A program made the position numbers and the translations under genes. A stretch of 64,000 nt of DNA from Bradyrhizobium sp. CCBAU 51627 (GTDB lineage: Bacteria > Pseudomonadota > Alphaproteobacteria > Rhizobiales > Xanthobacteraceae). The stretch covers positions 1 to 64,000 of the forward strand of contig NZ_LBJG01000023.1 of assembly GCF_028128765.1 (NCBI RefSeq), written 5' to 3'. Below, in pieces: positions 8,153 to 15,790 of this stretch. Each line of letters starts with the position of its first letter. Position 1 is the stretch's first letter. The notes below the pieces were generated by a model that was not told the DNA's origin, made no database searches, and worked only from the letters and a program-made list of their open reading frames with translations.

Positions 8153-8380
8153 TCAGCTCTTGAGCCGCCGCAACGCCTTGCCCTTGTGCAGAGCGACATG
8201 GTCGGTCTTGTCGCTCTTGATCTCGTATTGGGGATCGTCGGGCGAGGCGTGGTGAGTGTGGCCCTTGTAGTCGACGTCCTTGGTGTGGATGCGCAGGATG
8301 TGGCCACATACGCGGCCGGCCTCGGAATTCCAGCTGACGTGATCGCCACGGTGGAAGGGTTTGTGGGAGGCTTTGGGCAT
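8153..8380 (-). CDS. DUF2945 (TUDOR-like, hypervirulence-associated) small protein
   Basis: A 75-residue basic protein, rich in His, Lys and Asp. KPFHRGDHVSWNSEAGRVCGHILRI followed by HHASPDDPQYEIKSDKTDHVALHKGKALRRL fits the DUF2945 or hypervirulence-associated TUDOR family (SH3-like barrel). Members are widespread in rhizobia and often accompany DUF488 genes. The function is unknown; binding to nucleic acid or chromatin-like partners is only a suggestion from the fold. It lies 29 bp upstream of the DUF488 gene and is probably co-transcribed with it. Confidence 0.8.
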   Translation of the reverse strand: MPKASHKPFHRGDHVSWNSEAGRVCGHILRIHTKDVDYKGHTHHASPDDPQYEIKSDKTDHVALHKGKALRRLKS

Positions 8381-8580
8381 GGCGGAACAATGCCGGCGTG
8401 CGGGGTGTGTTCCAAGGTAACGGAGGATGACGCTCCAGTCCGTCTTCGCTCTTCGAGCTACACCGACGCTTCGCCGTGATCGTTGGAAAGTGGCTTGCCG
8501 AGCCGTAGCTCGCGGCGCCAGCCCGCCTGCGCCCTTTGGGCTTCGGCGCGGCATCCTTCTCTCGCTTCGCGAGCGAAGGA

Positions 8581-8655
8581 TGGTGGGCACGACAGGGATC
8601 GAACCTGTGACCCCTACCATGTCAAGGTAGTGCTCTCCCGCTGAGCTACGTGCCC
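8581..8655 (-). tRNA. tRNA-Val (GAC)
   Basis: The minus strand folds as a full cloverleaf. The acceptor GGGCACG pairs with CGTGCCC, followed by A and an encoded CCA at 8583-8581. The D arm contains AGCTCAGC-GGGAGAGC, the anticodon stem is CTACC/GGTAG with loop TTGACAT (anticodon GAC), and the T arm contains GGTTCGATCCC. No integrase or attachment-site duplication is seen beside it. Confidence 0.97.
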
Positions 8656-8730
8656 TAAAAGTCCACTTACGTCGGGTGGGGTCCCTATAACGGCTCAAGG
8701 GAGCCGGCGCAAGGACGGAACGGGGCCGAT

Positions 8731-9090
8731 TTAGGCCGCCAGCATCTTGTTCACTTCGCTCACCAATTCGCGCAAATGAACGGGCTTCGACAGCACCTTG
8801 GCGTTCTTGGGGGCGTCCGAATCCGAGTTCAGGGCGACCGCGGCGAAGCCGGTGATGAACATGATCTTGATATCAGGATCGAGTTCCGAGGCCCGGCGGG
8901 CGAGCTCGATACCGTCCATCTCCGGCATCACGATGTCGGTGAGCAGCATCTCGAACGGCTCCTCCCTGAGCCGCTGATAGGCGGCCATGCCGTTGTCATG
9001 GGACGAGACCTGAAAACCGGCATTTTCCAGCGCCTTGACCAGGAAACGGCGCATGTCGTTGTCGTCTTCAGCGAGCAGGATTTTTGCCAT
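8731..9090 (-). CDS. cpdR: CpdR, single-domain response regulator for ClpXP-dependent proteolysis
   Basis: A 119-residue receiver domain with no output domain. The acidic pocket E8-D9-D10, the phosphoacceptor D52 (LLTDIVMPEMDGIELARRA) and K102 (VLSKPVHLRELV) are all present. The sequence follows Caulobacter CpdR along its length. In Caulobacter, unphosphorylated CpdR primes ClpXP for its substrates and phosphate comes from the CckA-ChpT relay. The carboxy end is Ala-Ala, which in CpdR has been linked to its own ClpXP turnover. Divergent from the N-formylglutamate amidohydrolase gene, a neighbourhood often seen in alphaproteobacteria. Confidence 0.93.
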   Translation of the reverse strand: MAKILLAEDDNDMRRFLVKALENAGFQVSSHDNGMAAYQRLREEPFEMLLTDIVMPEMDGIELARRASELDPDIKIMFITGFAAVALNSDSDAPKNAKVLSKPVHLRELVSEVNKMLAA

Positions 9091-9454
9091 GGCAGGAACG
9101 TCGAATCCCCAGAGGATATGCAGAGGCCACTAAGCCCGACAGAGGGTAAATTTGGGGTGAAAATCTTAACCCTCGGGCTCGTGCTGCGAGGGGTGTTGTG
9201 AACCGGAATGGGCCGTGAATCAATTCCGCCCCACCTGCGATCCCCGCCTGCTTGCCCGCACAGTTAAGAGGCGTTCCAGCGCGCCCATCATATCTTTTCG
9301 CTTGGCAGAATGGTTGCGATTCCGGACAATGATGACACATAGAGCCGCTCGATCGGCCGAATCACTTCGATCCGGAGCTTTGCCGGATCTCGCGACGCCG
9401 AACCTTGCGGCGTGAAGGGACGAAGCCTGAGAGTAACGGACAAAGCCTGAGAAG
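9091..9454. other. Intergenic region between cpdR and the divergent amidohydrolase gene
   Basis: 364 bp without a credible gene. It must hold the promoters of both divergent genes. A TTAACC half-site (9167-9172) could be part of a CtrA box, since cpdR is cell-cycle regulated in relatives, but no second half-site at the right spacing is visible. A short direct repeat (AAGCCTGAGA, 9423 and 9443) precedes the amidohydrolase start. Confidence 0.4.
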
Positions 9455-10345
9455 ATGACCCGGTTTGACGGCGACACGTCGCCAGCCTTCGAGATCGTGG
9501 AGCCCGCCGAGTGGCGCGCGCCCGTTATCTTCAACTCGCCCCATTCCGGCTCGCGTTATCCGGACGAATTCCTCGCGGCCTCGCGGATCGACCTGCCGCA
9601 ACTCCGGCGCTCCGAAGATTCCTTCATGGACGAGCTGATCGGCCATCTCAGCACGCGCGGCTTTCCGACCGTGCGGGTCAACTTTCCCCGCTCCTTCGTC
9701 GACGTCAACCGCGAGCCCTATGAGCTCGATCCCCGGATGTTCACCGGACGCCTGCCGAGCTTTGCCAACACCCGCTCAATGCGGGTCGCGGGCGGATTGG
9801 GCACGATTCCGCGCGTCGTCGGCGACGGCCAGGAGATCTATCGCGACCGCATCCTGGTCGACGATGCGCTGGCGCGGATCGAGACGCTCTACAAGCCTTA
9901 TCATCGTGCGCTGCGCCGGCTGATCAACAAGGTGCACCAGATGTTCGGCGCCGTGGTGCTGGTCGACTGCCATTCGATGCCGTCGGTCGGCGTCAGCAGG
10001 GACGAGCCGCGCCGCCCCGACATCGTGATCGGCGACCGCTATGGCACGAGCTGCACACCGCTGCTGCCCGACCGGGTCGAGGAAACCATGACGGGGCTCG
10101 GCTATTCGATCGGCCGCAACAAGCCTTATGCCGGCGGCTTCATCACCGAACATTACGGCAACCCGGCCAGCGGCCTGCACGCCGTACAGCTCGAACTCAA
10201 CCGCGCGATCTACATGGACGAACGGCGGCGCGAGCGCGGCCCGCGCTTTGCGCAAGTGGCGAGCGACTTCGGCATCCTTGCCGACGTGCTGGCGACCACG
10301 ATCCCGTTCGGCGATATCGGACCGTTCCAGGCCGCGGCGGAATAG
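9455..10345 (+). CDS. N-formylglutamate amidohydrolase family protein
   Basis: A 296-residue FGase-fold hydrolase. VIFNSPHSGSRYPDEF, then RRSEDSFMDELI, VRVNFPRSFVDVNREPYELDPRMF and VVLVDCHSMPS carry the zinc-binding and catalytic His, Asp and Glu residues of the family; GGFITEHYG and HAVQLELNRAIYMDE complete it. The family includes HutG-type enzymes that release glutamate from N-formylglutamate in histidine breakdown, but no other hut gene is near, so the natural substrate is open. It is divergent from cpdR. Confidence 0.85.
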   Translation: MTRFDGDTSPAFEIVEPAEWRAPVIFNSPHSGSRYPDEFLAASRIDLPQLRRSEDSFMDELIGHLSTRGFPTVRVNFPRSFVDVNREPYELDPRMFTGRLPSFANTRSMRVAGGLGTIPRVVGDGQEIYRDRILVDDALARIETLYKPYHRALRRLINKVHQMFGAVVLVDCHSMPSVGVSRDEPRRPDIVIGDRYGTSCTPLLPDRVEETMTGLGYSIGRNKPYAGGFITEHYGNPASGLHAVQLELNRAIYMDERRRERGPRFAQVASDFGILADVLATTIPFGDIGPFQAAAE

Positions 10346-10441
10346 ACGAAGCTTTCAAACGATCGGGCCGCGCGCATCCCGTGCGGACGCGTTTTCGCTT
10401 TCCGTGAATATGCGCGTGAAACTGAAAGCGGGCGCACCCAA

Positions 10442-10531
10442 GAAAAAAGGGCCGCTTCTGATGAAGAAGCGGCCCAAGTCTAGGGAGGAAACGCCCAAGG
10501 AGGGCAGCGGTAACGCCAAGCGCTACCGCAC
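10442..10531 (-). ncRNA. suhB-type (mmgR-like) small RNA
   Basis: A stand-alone minus-strand RNA of about 90 nt. In order it shows a 10-bp hairpin (GCGGTAGCGC / GCGTTACCGC, loop TTG), a short hairpin GCCC-TCCTT-GGGC, an unpaired TTTCCTCCCTAGACTT stretch, and a strong terminator hairpin followed by six or seven T. C/U-rich anti-Shine-Dalgarno motifs (TCCTT, CCTCCC) in loops and single strands are typical of alphaproteobacterial trans-acting sRNAs. The arrangement and the CCTCCCTAGACTTGGGCCGC end match my memory of the suhB motif (mmgR in Sinorhizobium). It sits upstream of and opposite to a suhB/hisN-like gene, as that motif does. Identity from memory, structure from sequence. Confidence 0.75.
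10443..10475 (-). terminator. Rho-independent terminator of the small RNA
   Basis: On the minus strand GGGCCGCTTC (10475-10466), loop TTCATCA, GAAGCGGCCC (10458-10449), a perfect 10-bp stem, then a T run at 10448-10443. It also lies downstream of the amidohydrolase gene, but the T run serves the minus strand. Confidence 0.85.
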
Positions 10532-10537
10532 CGCAAC

Positions 10538-10566
10538 AATATGCGGCCGCGCCGCACAAAGTGCAA
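10538..10566 (-). promoter_or_regulatory. Sigma-70-type promoter of the small RNA
   Basis: On the minus strand TTGCAC (10566-10561), a 17-bp spacer and CATATT (10543-10538). This would start transcription near 10531, just before the first hairpin of the RNA. Spacing and position are both ideal, which supports an independent transcript. Confidence 0.65.
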
Positions 10567-10866
10567 GGGCTTTTGAGCCGATTCCCATGCAAAAAGACAT
10601 GGCTCATTTGCTTCCAGCGAAATCCAGATTCAGCTTCTTTGATAAGGAATTTCAATGGGTTGATAGTCATTTGCATACGAACAAGGCATACTGGGAACTA
10701 AGTTCTCAATACCGTGATCGATATTTGGCCAGCATATGGCTCGTCCGAGGCGATCGGCCCCCGCATCCAAAATACCAGGGTGCAAATCAAGACAGCGCTG
10801 CACGCGAGAGGCGAATTGAGCTAGCTAGATGCGAGCTTCACCCGACTTTCGTTTTGAGGATGCGCC
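10567..10866. other. AT-richer intergenic region before hisN
   Basis: 300 bp without a credible coding frame on either strand. Base composition is visibly richer in A+T than the surroundings (for example 10625-10735), which is unusual in this window and may mark old inserted DNA or the sRNA/hisN promoter region. No inverted repeat or known element was recognised. Confidence 0.4.
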
Positions 10867-11649
10867 GTGACGGTGATCGACTTCTCAGCCTTCATCGGAC
10901 GGCTTGCCACCGCCTCCGGCGAAACCATCCTGCCGTTCTTCCGCACCTCGCTGTCCATCGACGACAAGAGTAAGACCAAGGATTTCGATCCCGTCACGGA
11001 GGCCGACCGGGCCGCGGAAGCGGTGATGCGGCGGCTGATCAAGGCCAGCTTTCCCCAGCATGGCATCGTGGGCGAGGAATTCGGCAATGAGCGCGAGGAC
11101 GCCGACTATGTCTGGGTGCTCGACCCCATCGACGGCACAAAATCGTTCATCGGCGGCTTTCCGATCTGGGGCACGCTGATCGCGCTCCTGCACAAGGGCA
11201 CGCCGGTGTACGGCATGATGCACCAGCCCTTCATCGGCGAACGCTTTTCCGGCGACAACGGCTCGGCCAACTACAAGGGCCCTTCCGGCGAGCGTCGACT
11301 TCAGGTCCGCCGCTGCGCCGCGCTGTCGGAGGCGACAACCTACACCACCAGCCCGCTGCTGATGAACGAGCACGACCGCGCCATTTTCGGCCGCATCGAG
11401 CAGGGCGCACGACTGTCGCGCTATGGCGGCGATTGCTATTCCTACTGCATGCTAGCGGCTGGCCACGTCGATCTCGTGGTCGAGACCGAGCTGAAGCCTT
11501 ACGATATCGCGGCGCTGATCCCGATCGTGACCGGTGCCGGCGGCATCGTCACCACCTGGGAAGGCAAGCCGGCGCAGAGCGGCGGCCGCATCGTCGCGGC
11601 CGGCGACGCCAGGGTTCATGAAGAGGCACTGAAGCTGCTGAACCAATAG
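10867..11649 (+). CDS. hisN: Inositol-monophosphatase-fold phosphatase, likely histidinol-phosphatase HisN
   Basis: A 260-residue IMPase-superfamily enzyme. Metal-binding motifs are complete: GEE (E70, E71), then WVLDPIDGTKSF with D86 and D89, then GGDCYSYCMLAAGHVDLV and the carboxy KPYDIAALIPIVTGAGG. The KSFIGGFPIWGTLIAL and KPYDIAAL variants are the pattern of alphaproteobacterial HisN rather than of inositol phosphatase SuhB (which has WD in place of YD). It would remove phosphate from L-histidinol phosphate in histidine synthesis. A SuhB-like role cannot be excluded. It is downstream of and opposite to the suhB-type sRNA. Confidence 0.85.
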   Translation: MTVIDFSAFIGRLATASGETILPFFRTSLSIDDKSKTKDFDPVTEADRAAEAVMRRLIKASFPQHGIVGEEFGNEREDADYVWVLDPIDGTKSFIGGFPIWGTLIALLHKGTPVYGMMHQPFIGERFSGDNGSANYKGPSGERRLQVRRCAALSEATTYTTSPLLMNEHDRAIFGRIEQGARLSRYGGDCYSYCMLAAGHVDLVVETELKPYDIAALIPIVTGAGGIVTTWEGKPAQSGGRIVAAGDARVHEEALKLLNQ

Positions 11650-11670
11650 CAATGCGAGCGGGAGGCTTGC

Positions 11671-12648
11671 ATGACCATCTCACGCAGGCTGCTCGTTCAT
11701 TCGCTCCTGGGATTGTTCCTGCTGCCGCCGCCCATGGCGTCGGCCCAGAATTTTCCTGCAAAACCAATCAAGCTGATCGTGCCGTTCCCGGCCGGCGGCC
11801 CCAATGACATCATCGCCCGCGTCATCGGCCAGCGTATGTCGGAACTGGCGGGGCAACCTATCCTGATCGACAATCGCGGCGGCCAGGGCGGCGTGCTTGG
11901 AACCGATGCGGTCGCCAAGAGTGCGCCGGACGGCTACACCATCGCCATCTCCTCGGCCGGTGCGCTCGCGATCAGCCCGAGCATGGAGAAGGTCGCATAC
12001 GACACGCTGGCCGACCTCACGCCGGTGACGCTGGTCGCGACCGTTCCGGAAATGCTCGTCGTGCCGACCAACGTGCCGGCCAAGGACATCGGCGAATTGA
12101 TCGCGCTCGCCAAGTCGCAGCCGGGAAAACTCAACTTCGCCTCTTCAGGTCCCGGCAGCCTGCCGCACCTCGCCGGTGAATTGTTCAAGTTGACGGCCCA
12201 GATCGACATCGTGCACGTGCCCTATCGCGGTGCAGCTCCCGCGGTGAACGATCTCCTGGGCCAGCAGGTGCAGATGACCTTTCTCGATCTCCCGGTGTTG
12301 CTGCCGCAAATCAAGGCCGGCGCCTTGAGGCCGATCGCGGTCGGATCAATGGCGCGCGCCCCGACCGCCCCCGACGTGCCGACCACGAAGGAAGCGGGCT
12401 TTCCGGATCTGCGTATCGAGAACTGGTACGGCATGGTCGCCCCCAAGGGCACGCCGAAGCAAATCGTCACCGCGCTGCATGACCTCGCCACCAAGGCCAT
12501 GGCGGATTCCGCGGTGAAGGAGAAGCTCGCCCAGCAAGGCGCGACGCTGGTCGGCGACGAGCCCGAGCACTTTCGAAAGTTCATCGCGGACGAGACCGCG
12601 AAATGGGCCAAGGTGATCAAGGACGCCGGCGTCGAGACGGCGAAGTAG
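11671..12648 (+). CDS. TctC/Bug-type tripartite tricarboxylate transporter binding protein
   Basis: A 325-residue exported binding protein. A signal peptide (SRRLLVHSLLGLFLLPPPMASAQ) is followed by the Bug-family opening FPAKPIKLIVPFPAGGPNDIIARVIGQRMSELAGQPILIDNRGGQGG, which fits the family closely; the GGGGT-type motif is represented by GPGSLPHLAGELFKL, and VPYRGAAPAVNDLLGQQV is present. Such proteins bind organic acids in the periplasm. No TctA/TctB membrane genes are near, so it is an orphan, as is common for this family. It starts 21 bp after hisN and may be co-transcribed. Confidence 0.88.
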   Translation: MTISRRLLVHSLLGLFLLPPPMASAQNFPAKPIKLIVPFPAGGPNDIIARVIGQRMSELAGQPILIDNRGGQGGVLGTDAVAKSAPDGYTIAISSAGALAISPSMEKVAYDTLADLTPVTLVATVPEMLVVPTNVPAKDIGELIALAKSQPGKLNFASSGPGSLPHLAGELFKLTAQIDIVHVPYRGAAPAVNDLLGQQVQMTFLDLPVLLPQIKAGALRPIAVGSMARAPTAPDVPTTKEAGFPDLRIENWYGMVAPKGTPKQIVTALHDLATKAMADSAVKEKLAQQGATLVGDEPEHFRKFIADETAKWAKVIKDAGVETAK

Positions 12649-12804
12649 CGGTCGATGCCGAGCAAGCCGAGGGTGCGAGGCTCCAGCGAGATCGGCGCTG
12701 ACCTGCTTCACACAGGCTAACGCCATTGCGAGCATGCGTGCCGTGCCCGGCATTTTGGAACGCCGGTGCATGCGCGACGTTCAATCCCGAAATTGGAGAT
12801 TTGC

Positions 12805-13041
12805 ATGAAACACAAATTGCTCATGACCGCCGCCGCTCTTACCATCCTGACAAGCGTCGGCGCCTCCACTTCCGCCCTCGCCCAAGACCGCTACTGTCTT
12901 CAAGGCCGCATCTGGGGCTATCCCGGCAACTGCCAGTTCGCCAATTACGATCAATGCATGGCGAGCGCATCGGGAACACAAGCCTATTGCGGCATCAATC
13001 CGCGCTACGCTTATGCACGGCGCTATCGCGGATATCGGTGA
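12805..13041 (+). CDS. DUF3551 small secreted protein
   Basis: A 78-residue protein with a signal peptide (KHKLLMTAAALTILTSVGASTSALA, cleavage before QD). The mature 50 residues have CLQG, GNCQFANYDQCMASASG and YCGINPRY, four cysteines in the DUF3551 pattern that is highly expanded in Bradyrhizobium. The start at 12805 has TTGGAGATTTGC before it. The function is unknown; two disulfides in the periplasm are likely. The gene stands alone. Confidence 0.85.
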   Translation: MKHKLLMTAAALTILTSVGASTSALAQDRYCLQGRIWGYPGNCQFANYDQCMASASGTQAYCGINPRYAYARRYRGYR

Positions 13042-13171
13042 GCCACGGCGGACTTCGAAATTCAGCTGCTGCGTTCCTGCGCCGACCGCCGCGGCGCGCA
13101 TCGAGGCCAACCACGCACGGAACGACCGATCAGCTTCGCGGAGCGGCAGTTGGCTCCGGACATATGCCCCC

Positions 13172-14062
13172 TCACACCGCCTCTGCCCTCAAATGCTCCA
13201 CCAGCATCTTGGCCGGGCGCGGCAGCGTCTTGAAGTTGCGCGCGCAGATCACGAGCTTGCGGTTGGCCCAGACGTCGCGCAGGCGGACCATGACGAGCGG
13301 CATCAGCTTGGCGCAGCGGCGGGCGGCGGATATCGGCACCAAGGCGATGCCGACATCGGCGGCGACCATCTGGCAGATCGCGTCGAAGTCGCGCAGGCGC
13401 GCACGATAATGCGGCCGCATGCCGAGTCGGGCGGCGTGCCTTGAAATATGCATCTGAAGCGCGGTGGCGCTGGTGAGCCCGACGAAGTCGCAAGCGCCGG
13501 TCTCCTGAAAATCGATCTGGCGACGGCCTGCGAACGGGCCTCGGCGCGACGTCACCAGTGTCAGGTGATCCTCGCTGAATACGAAGCGCTCGATATGGTC
13601 GGGCAGCGCGTGCTCGGCGGCGAAGCCGAGATCGGCGGCACCTGCGGTGATCGCGGCCGCGATGTCGGTGCTCTCGCGCTCCTCGATGTCGATGGCGATG
13701 TCGCGATGCTCGCGCAGGAACCCGGCCAGCGCCTTCGGCAGATGCTCCGACAGCCCCGAGGTGTTGACGAGAAAATGCACGCTGGCACGCACACCGCTGG
13801 CGAAACCGGCGAGATCGCCGCGCATGGCGTCGATCTGGTGGATGACCACCCGCGCGTGATCGAGCAGGCTCTCGCCGGCCGCCGTCAATTCGACGCCGCG
13901 GCGCCCGCGCTTGAGCAGCCCGACGCCGAGCGCGTCCTCGAGCCCCTTGATCCGAGCGCTGGCGGAGGCCAGCGCCAGATGCGAGCGCTCGGCGCCGCGC
14001 GTGATGCTGCGCTGGTCGGCGACCGCGATGAAGAGCTGGAGGTCGACGAGGTCGAAACGCAT
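13172..14062 (-). CDS. LysR-type transcriptional regulator
   Basis: A 296-residue LysR regulator with the winged helix at the amino end (DLQLFIAVADQRSITRGAERSHLALASASARIKGLEDALG) and a normal-length substrate domain. The HTH segment is the standard LTTR form. It is divergent from the TauE/SafE permease with about 90 bp between the starts, which is the usual arrangement when a LysR protein controls its neighbour. It probably senses an organosulfur or related anion. The effector is not visible in the sequence. Confidence 0.9.
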   Translation of the reverse strand: MRFDLVDLQLFIAVADQRSITRGAERSHLALASASARIKGLEDALGVGLLKRGRRGVELTAAGESLLDHARVVIHQIDAMRGDLAGFASGVRASVHFLVNTSGLSEHLPKALAGFLREHRDIAIDIEERESTDIAAAITAGAADLGFAAEHALPDHIERFVFSEDHLTLVTSRRGPFAGRRQIDFQETGACDFVGLTSATALQMHISRHAARLGMRPHYRARLRDFDAICQMVAADVGIALVPISAARRCAKLMPLVMVRLRDVWANRKLVICARNFKTLPRPAKMLVEHLRAEAV

Positions 14063-14151
14063 GGCAGATCTCCTCAGCCTTCGGAGCTGACGAAGGCTGT
14101 CTCCGTAACCTCCAGATTGTGCCAGCGCGCAGCTTCGGTCAATGTGCGGGC

Positions 14152-14904
14152 ATGATCGACCCGCTCCTCATCCTTATCGCCGCCGTCTTCCTGATCGCCG
14201 GATTCGTCAAGGGCGTGGTCGGGCTTGGCCTGCCGACCGTGTCCATGGGCCTGCTCGCAGTGAGCATGGCGCCGAGCCGCGCGATCGCCATCGTGATCGT
14301 GCCGGCCATCGTCACCAACATCTGGCAGACCTTCGTCGGCCCGTATTTGCGCGACATCCTGAGGCGGCTGTGGCCGCTGATGATCGGCACCGTGATCGGA
14401 TGCTGGCTCAACGCCGGCGCGCTGACGGGCCCTTATGCCCGCTACGGCACCGTAGTGCTCGGCGTCCTCCTGGTGGTCTACGCCATCATCGGCCTCAGCA
14501 AATTCAAATTCCGCGTCGCGCCTGAGAATGAGAAATGGGCCGGCGGCGTGGTCGGCTTGATCACCGGCGTGATCTCGGCCTCGACCGGTGTGCAGGTCAT
14601 CCCCTCGATGCCGTTCATGCAGGCGATCGGCATGGAGAAGGACGAACTGGTGCAGGCCCTCGGCGTGTTTTTCACGACGGCGACGCTGGCACTCGCCTTC
14701 AATCTCACCGCCGGCGGCCTGCTGACCCAGGCCAATGCCGTGCCTGGGGCCGTGGCCATGGCCATGGCCTTTGCCGGCATGTACATCGGGCAATCGGTGC
14801 GGGCGCGGATGCCGGCCGAGGCGTTTCGCCACTGGTTCCTGGTGGCGATGATCCTGCTCGGCGTCTATCTCGCCGGCAGCGCGCTGCTGAAGGAATTCGC
14901 CTGA
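14152..14904 (+). CDS. TauE/SafE-family sulfite/anion exporter
   Basis: A 250-residue polytopic membrane protein. The first half (ILIAAVFLIAGFVKGVVGLGLPTVSMGLLAVSMAP) and second half (GVVGLITGVISASTGVQVIPSMPFMQAIGM) both carry the repeated G-x-x-x-G-x-G-G-like motif of TauE/SafE permeases. About eight membrane segments are expected. Family members export sulfite, sulfoacetate or related anions. I preferred the ATG at 14152 (MIDPLLILIAAVF) to 14119 because the family starts with the first helix. Likely regulated by the divergent LysR gene. Confidence 0.85.
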   Translation: MIDPLLILIAAVFLIAGFVKGVVGLGLPTVSMGLLAVSMAPSRAIAIVIVPAIVTNIWQTFVGPYLRDILRRLWPLMIGTVIGCWLNAGALTGPYARYGTVVLGVLLVVYAIIGLSKFKFRVAPENEKWAGGVVGLITGVISASTGVQVIPSMPFMQAIGMEKDELVQALGVFFTTATLALAFNLTAGGLLTQANAVPGAVAMAMAFAGMYIGQSVRARMPAEAFRHWFLVAMILLGVYLAGSALLKEFA

Positions 14905-14933
14905 GGTGAGATCCACTCATTCGTTCGAATGTG

Positions 14934-15566
14934 TTACCGCGCCTCCAGCATGGCGACGCGGATGCCGAGATAGATGAAGAGCCCGCCGAGCGCGCGGTTG
15001 ACCCAGGCGATCACGCCCTCGGACTGCCGCAGCCGGTGGGCAGCCTTGGCCGCGAACGCCGCCAGCATCAGGCACCACAGCGTGCCCGTACAGATGAAGA
15101 TCAGGCCGAGCGTCAGGAAAGCGAGCGGCTTGTGGGCCGAGTCGGCTGCGACGAATTGGGGCAGGAAGGCCAGGAAGAACAGCGCGACCTTGGGATTGAG
15201 TGCGTTGGTGAAGACGCCCTGGAGGAAGACCCGCCGCAGCGAGCTTCGCTCGGCCGCGTCCTTGACGACGAGCAGCGCCGGCCGCGACCACAGCATCTGA
15301 AGGCCGGTCAGGACCAGATAGGCCGCACCGACCAGCTTCAGGATCGAGAATGCGGTGGATGAGGCCATCAAGAGCGCCGAAAGGCCGATCGTCGCGCCCG
15401 CGACATGGAAAAAACAGCCGCAACTGATGCCAAAGGCGGCCGCCACCCCGCCACGCCAGCCCATCTGCATGCTGCGGCCGATCACATAGACCGTATCAGG
15501 CCCCGGTGTGATGTTGAGCAGCACGCCCGACAGGACGAAGAGCCAGATTTCGTGAATGCCCGGCAT
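14934..15566 (-). CDS. LysE-family amino-acid/metabolite exporter
   Basis: A 210-residue protein with the LysE/RhtB opening LWLFVLSGVLLNITPGPDTVYVIGRSMQMGWRGGVAAAFGISCG and the conserved ALNPKVALFFLAFLPQF in the centre. About six membrane helices are present. The family exports amino acids or similar small molecules across the inner membrane. It converges on the TauE gene with 29 bp between the stops. No adjacent regulator. Confidence 0.9.
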   Translation of the reverse strand: MPGIHEIWLFVLSGVLLNITPGPDTVYVIGRSMQMGWRGGVAAAFGISCGCFFHVAGATIGLSALLMASSTAFSILKLVGAAYLVLTGLQMLWSRPALLVVKDAAERSSLRRVFLQGVFTNALNPKVALFFLAFLPQFVAADSAHKPLAFLTLGLIFICTGTLWCLMLAAFAAKAAHRLRQSEGVIAWVNRALGGLFIYLGIRVAMLEAR

Positions 15567-15790
15567 GAGATAGGTCTCCCGCCACCCGGCCGGGCGGCCT
15601 CGAGGGACTGCCCTTAGTCGGTTCGCTCCTGGCCGTCTACCGCCGGAATGCTTAAGATTTGCCTCAAATTTGCAATGCGGATCATACTTCCGCTCGGCCC
15701 CGTCTGCTCTATAAAGGCGTCAGTTCTTGAAATGGTGGATTCGCGGCGGCTACCACGCGGTGGCAGTCCCTCCCTTGGAGTTCCGAGGAT

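Noticed and set aside
8581..8655. tRNA-Val as an attachment site for a genomic island
   Set aside because: No integrase, no direct repeat of the tRNA 3' end, and conserved cpdR follows at once.
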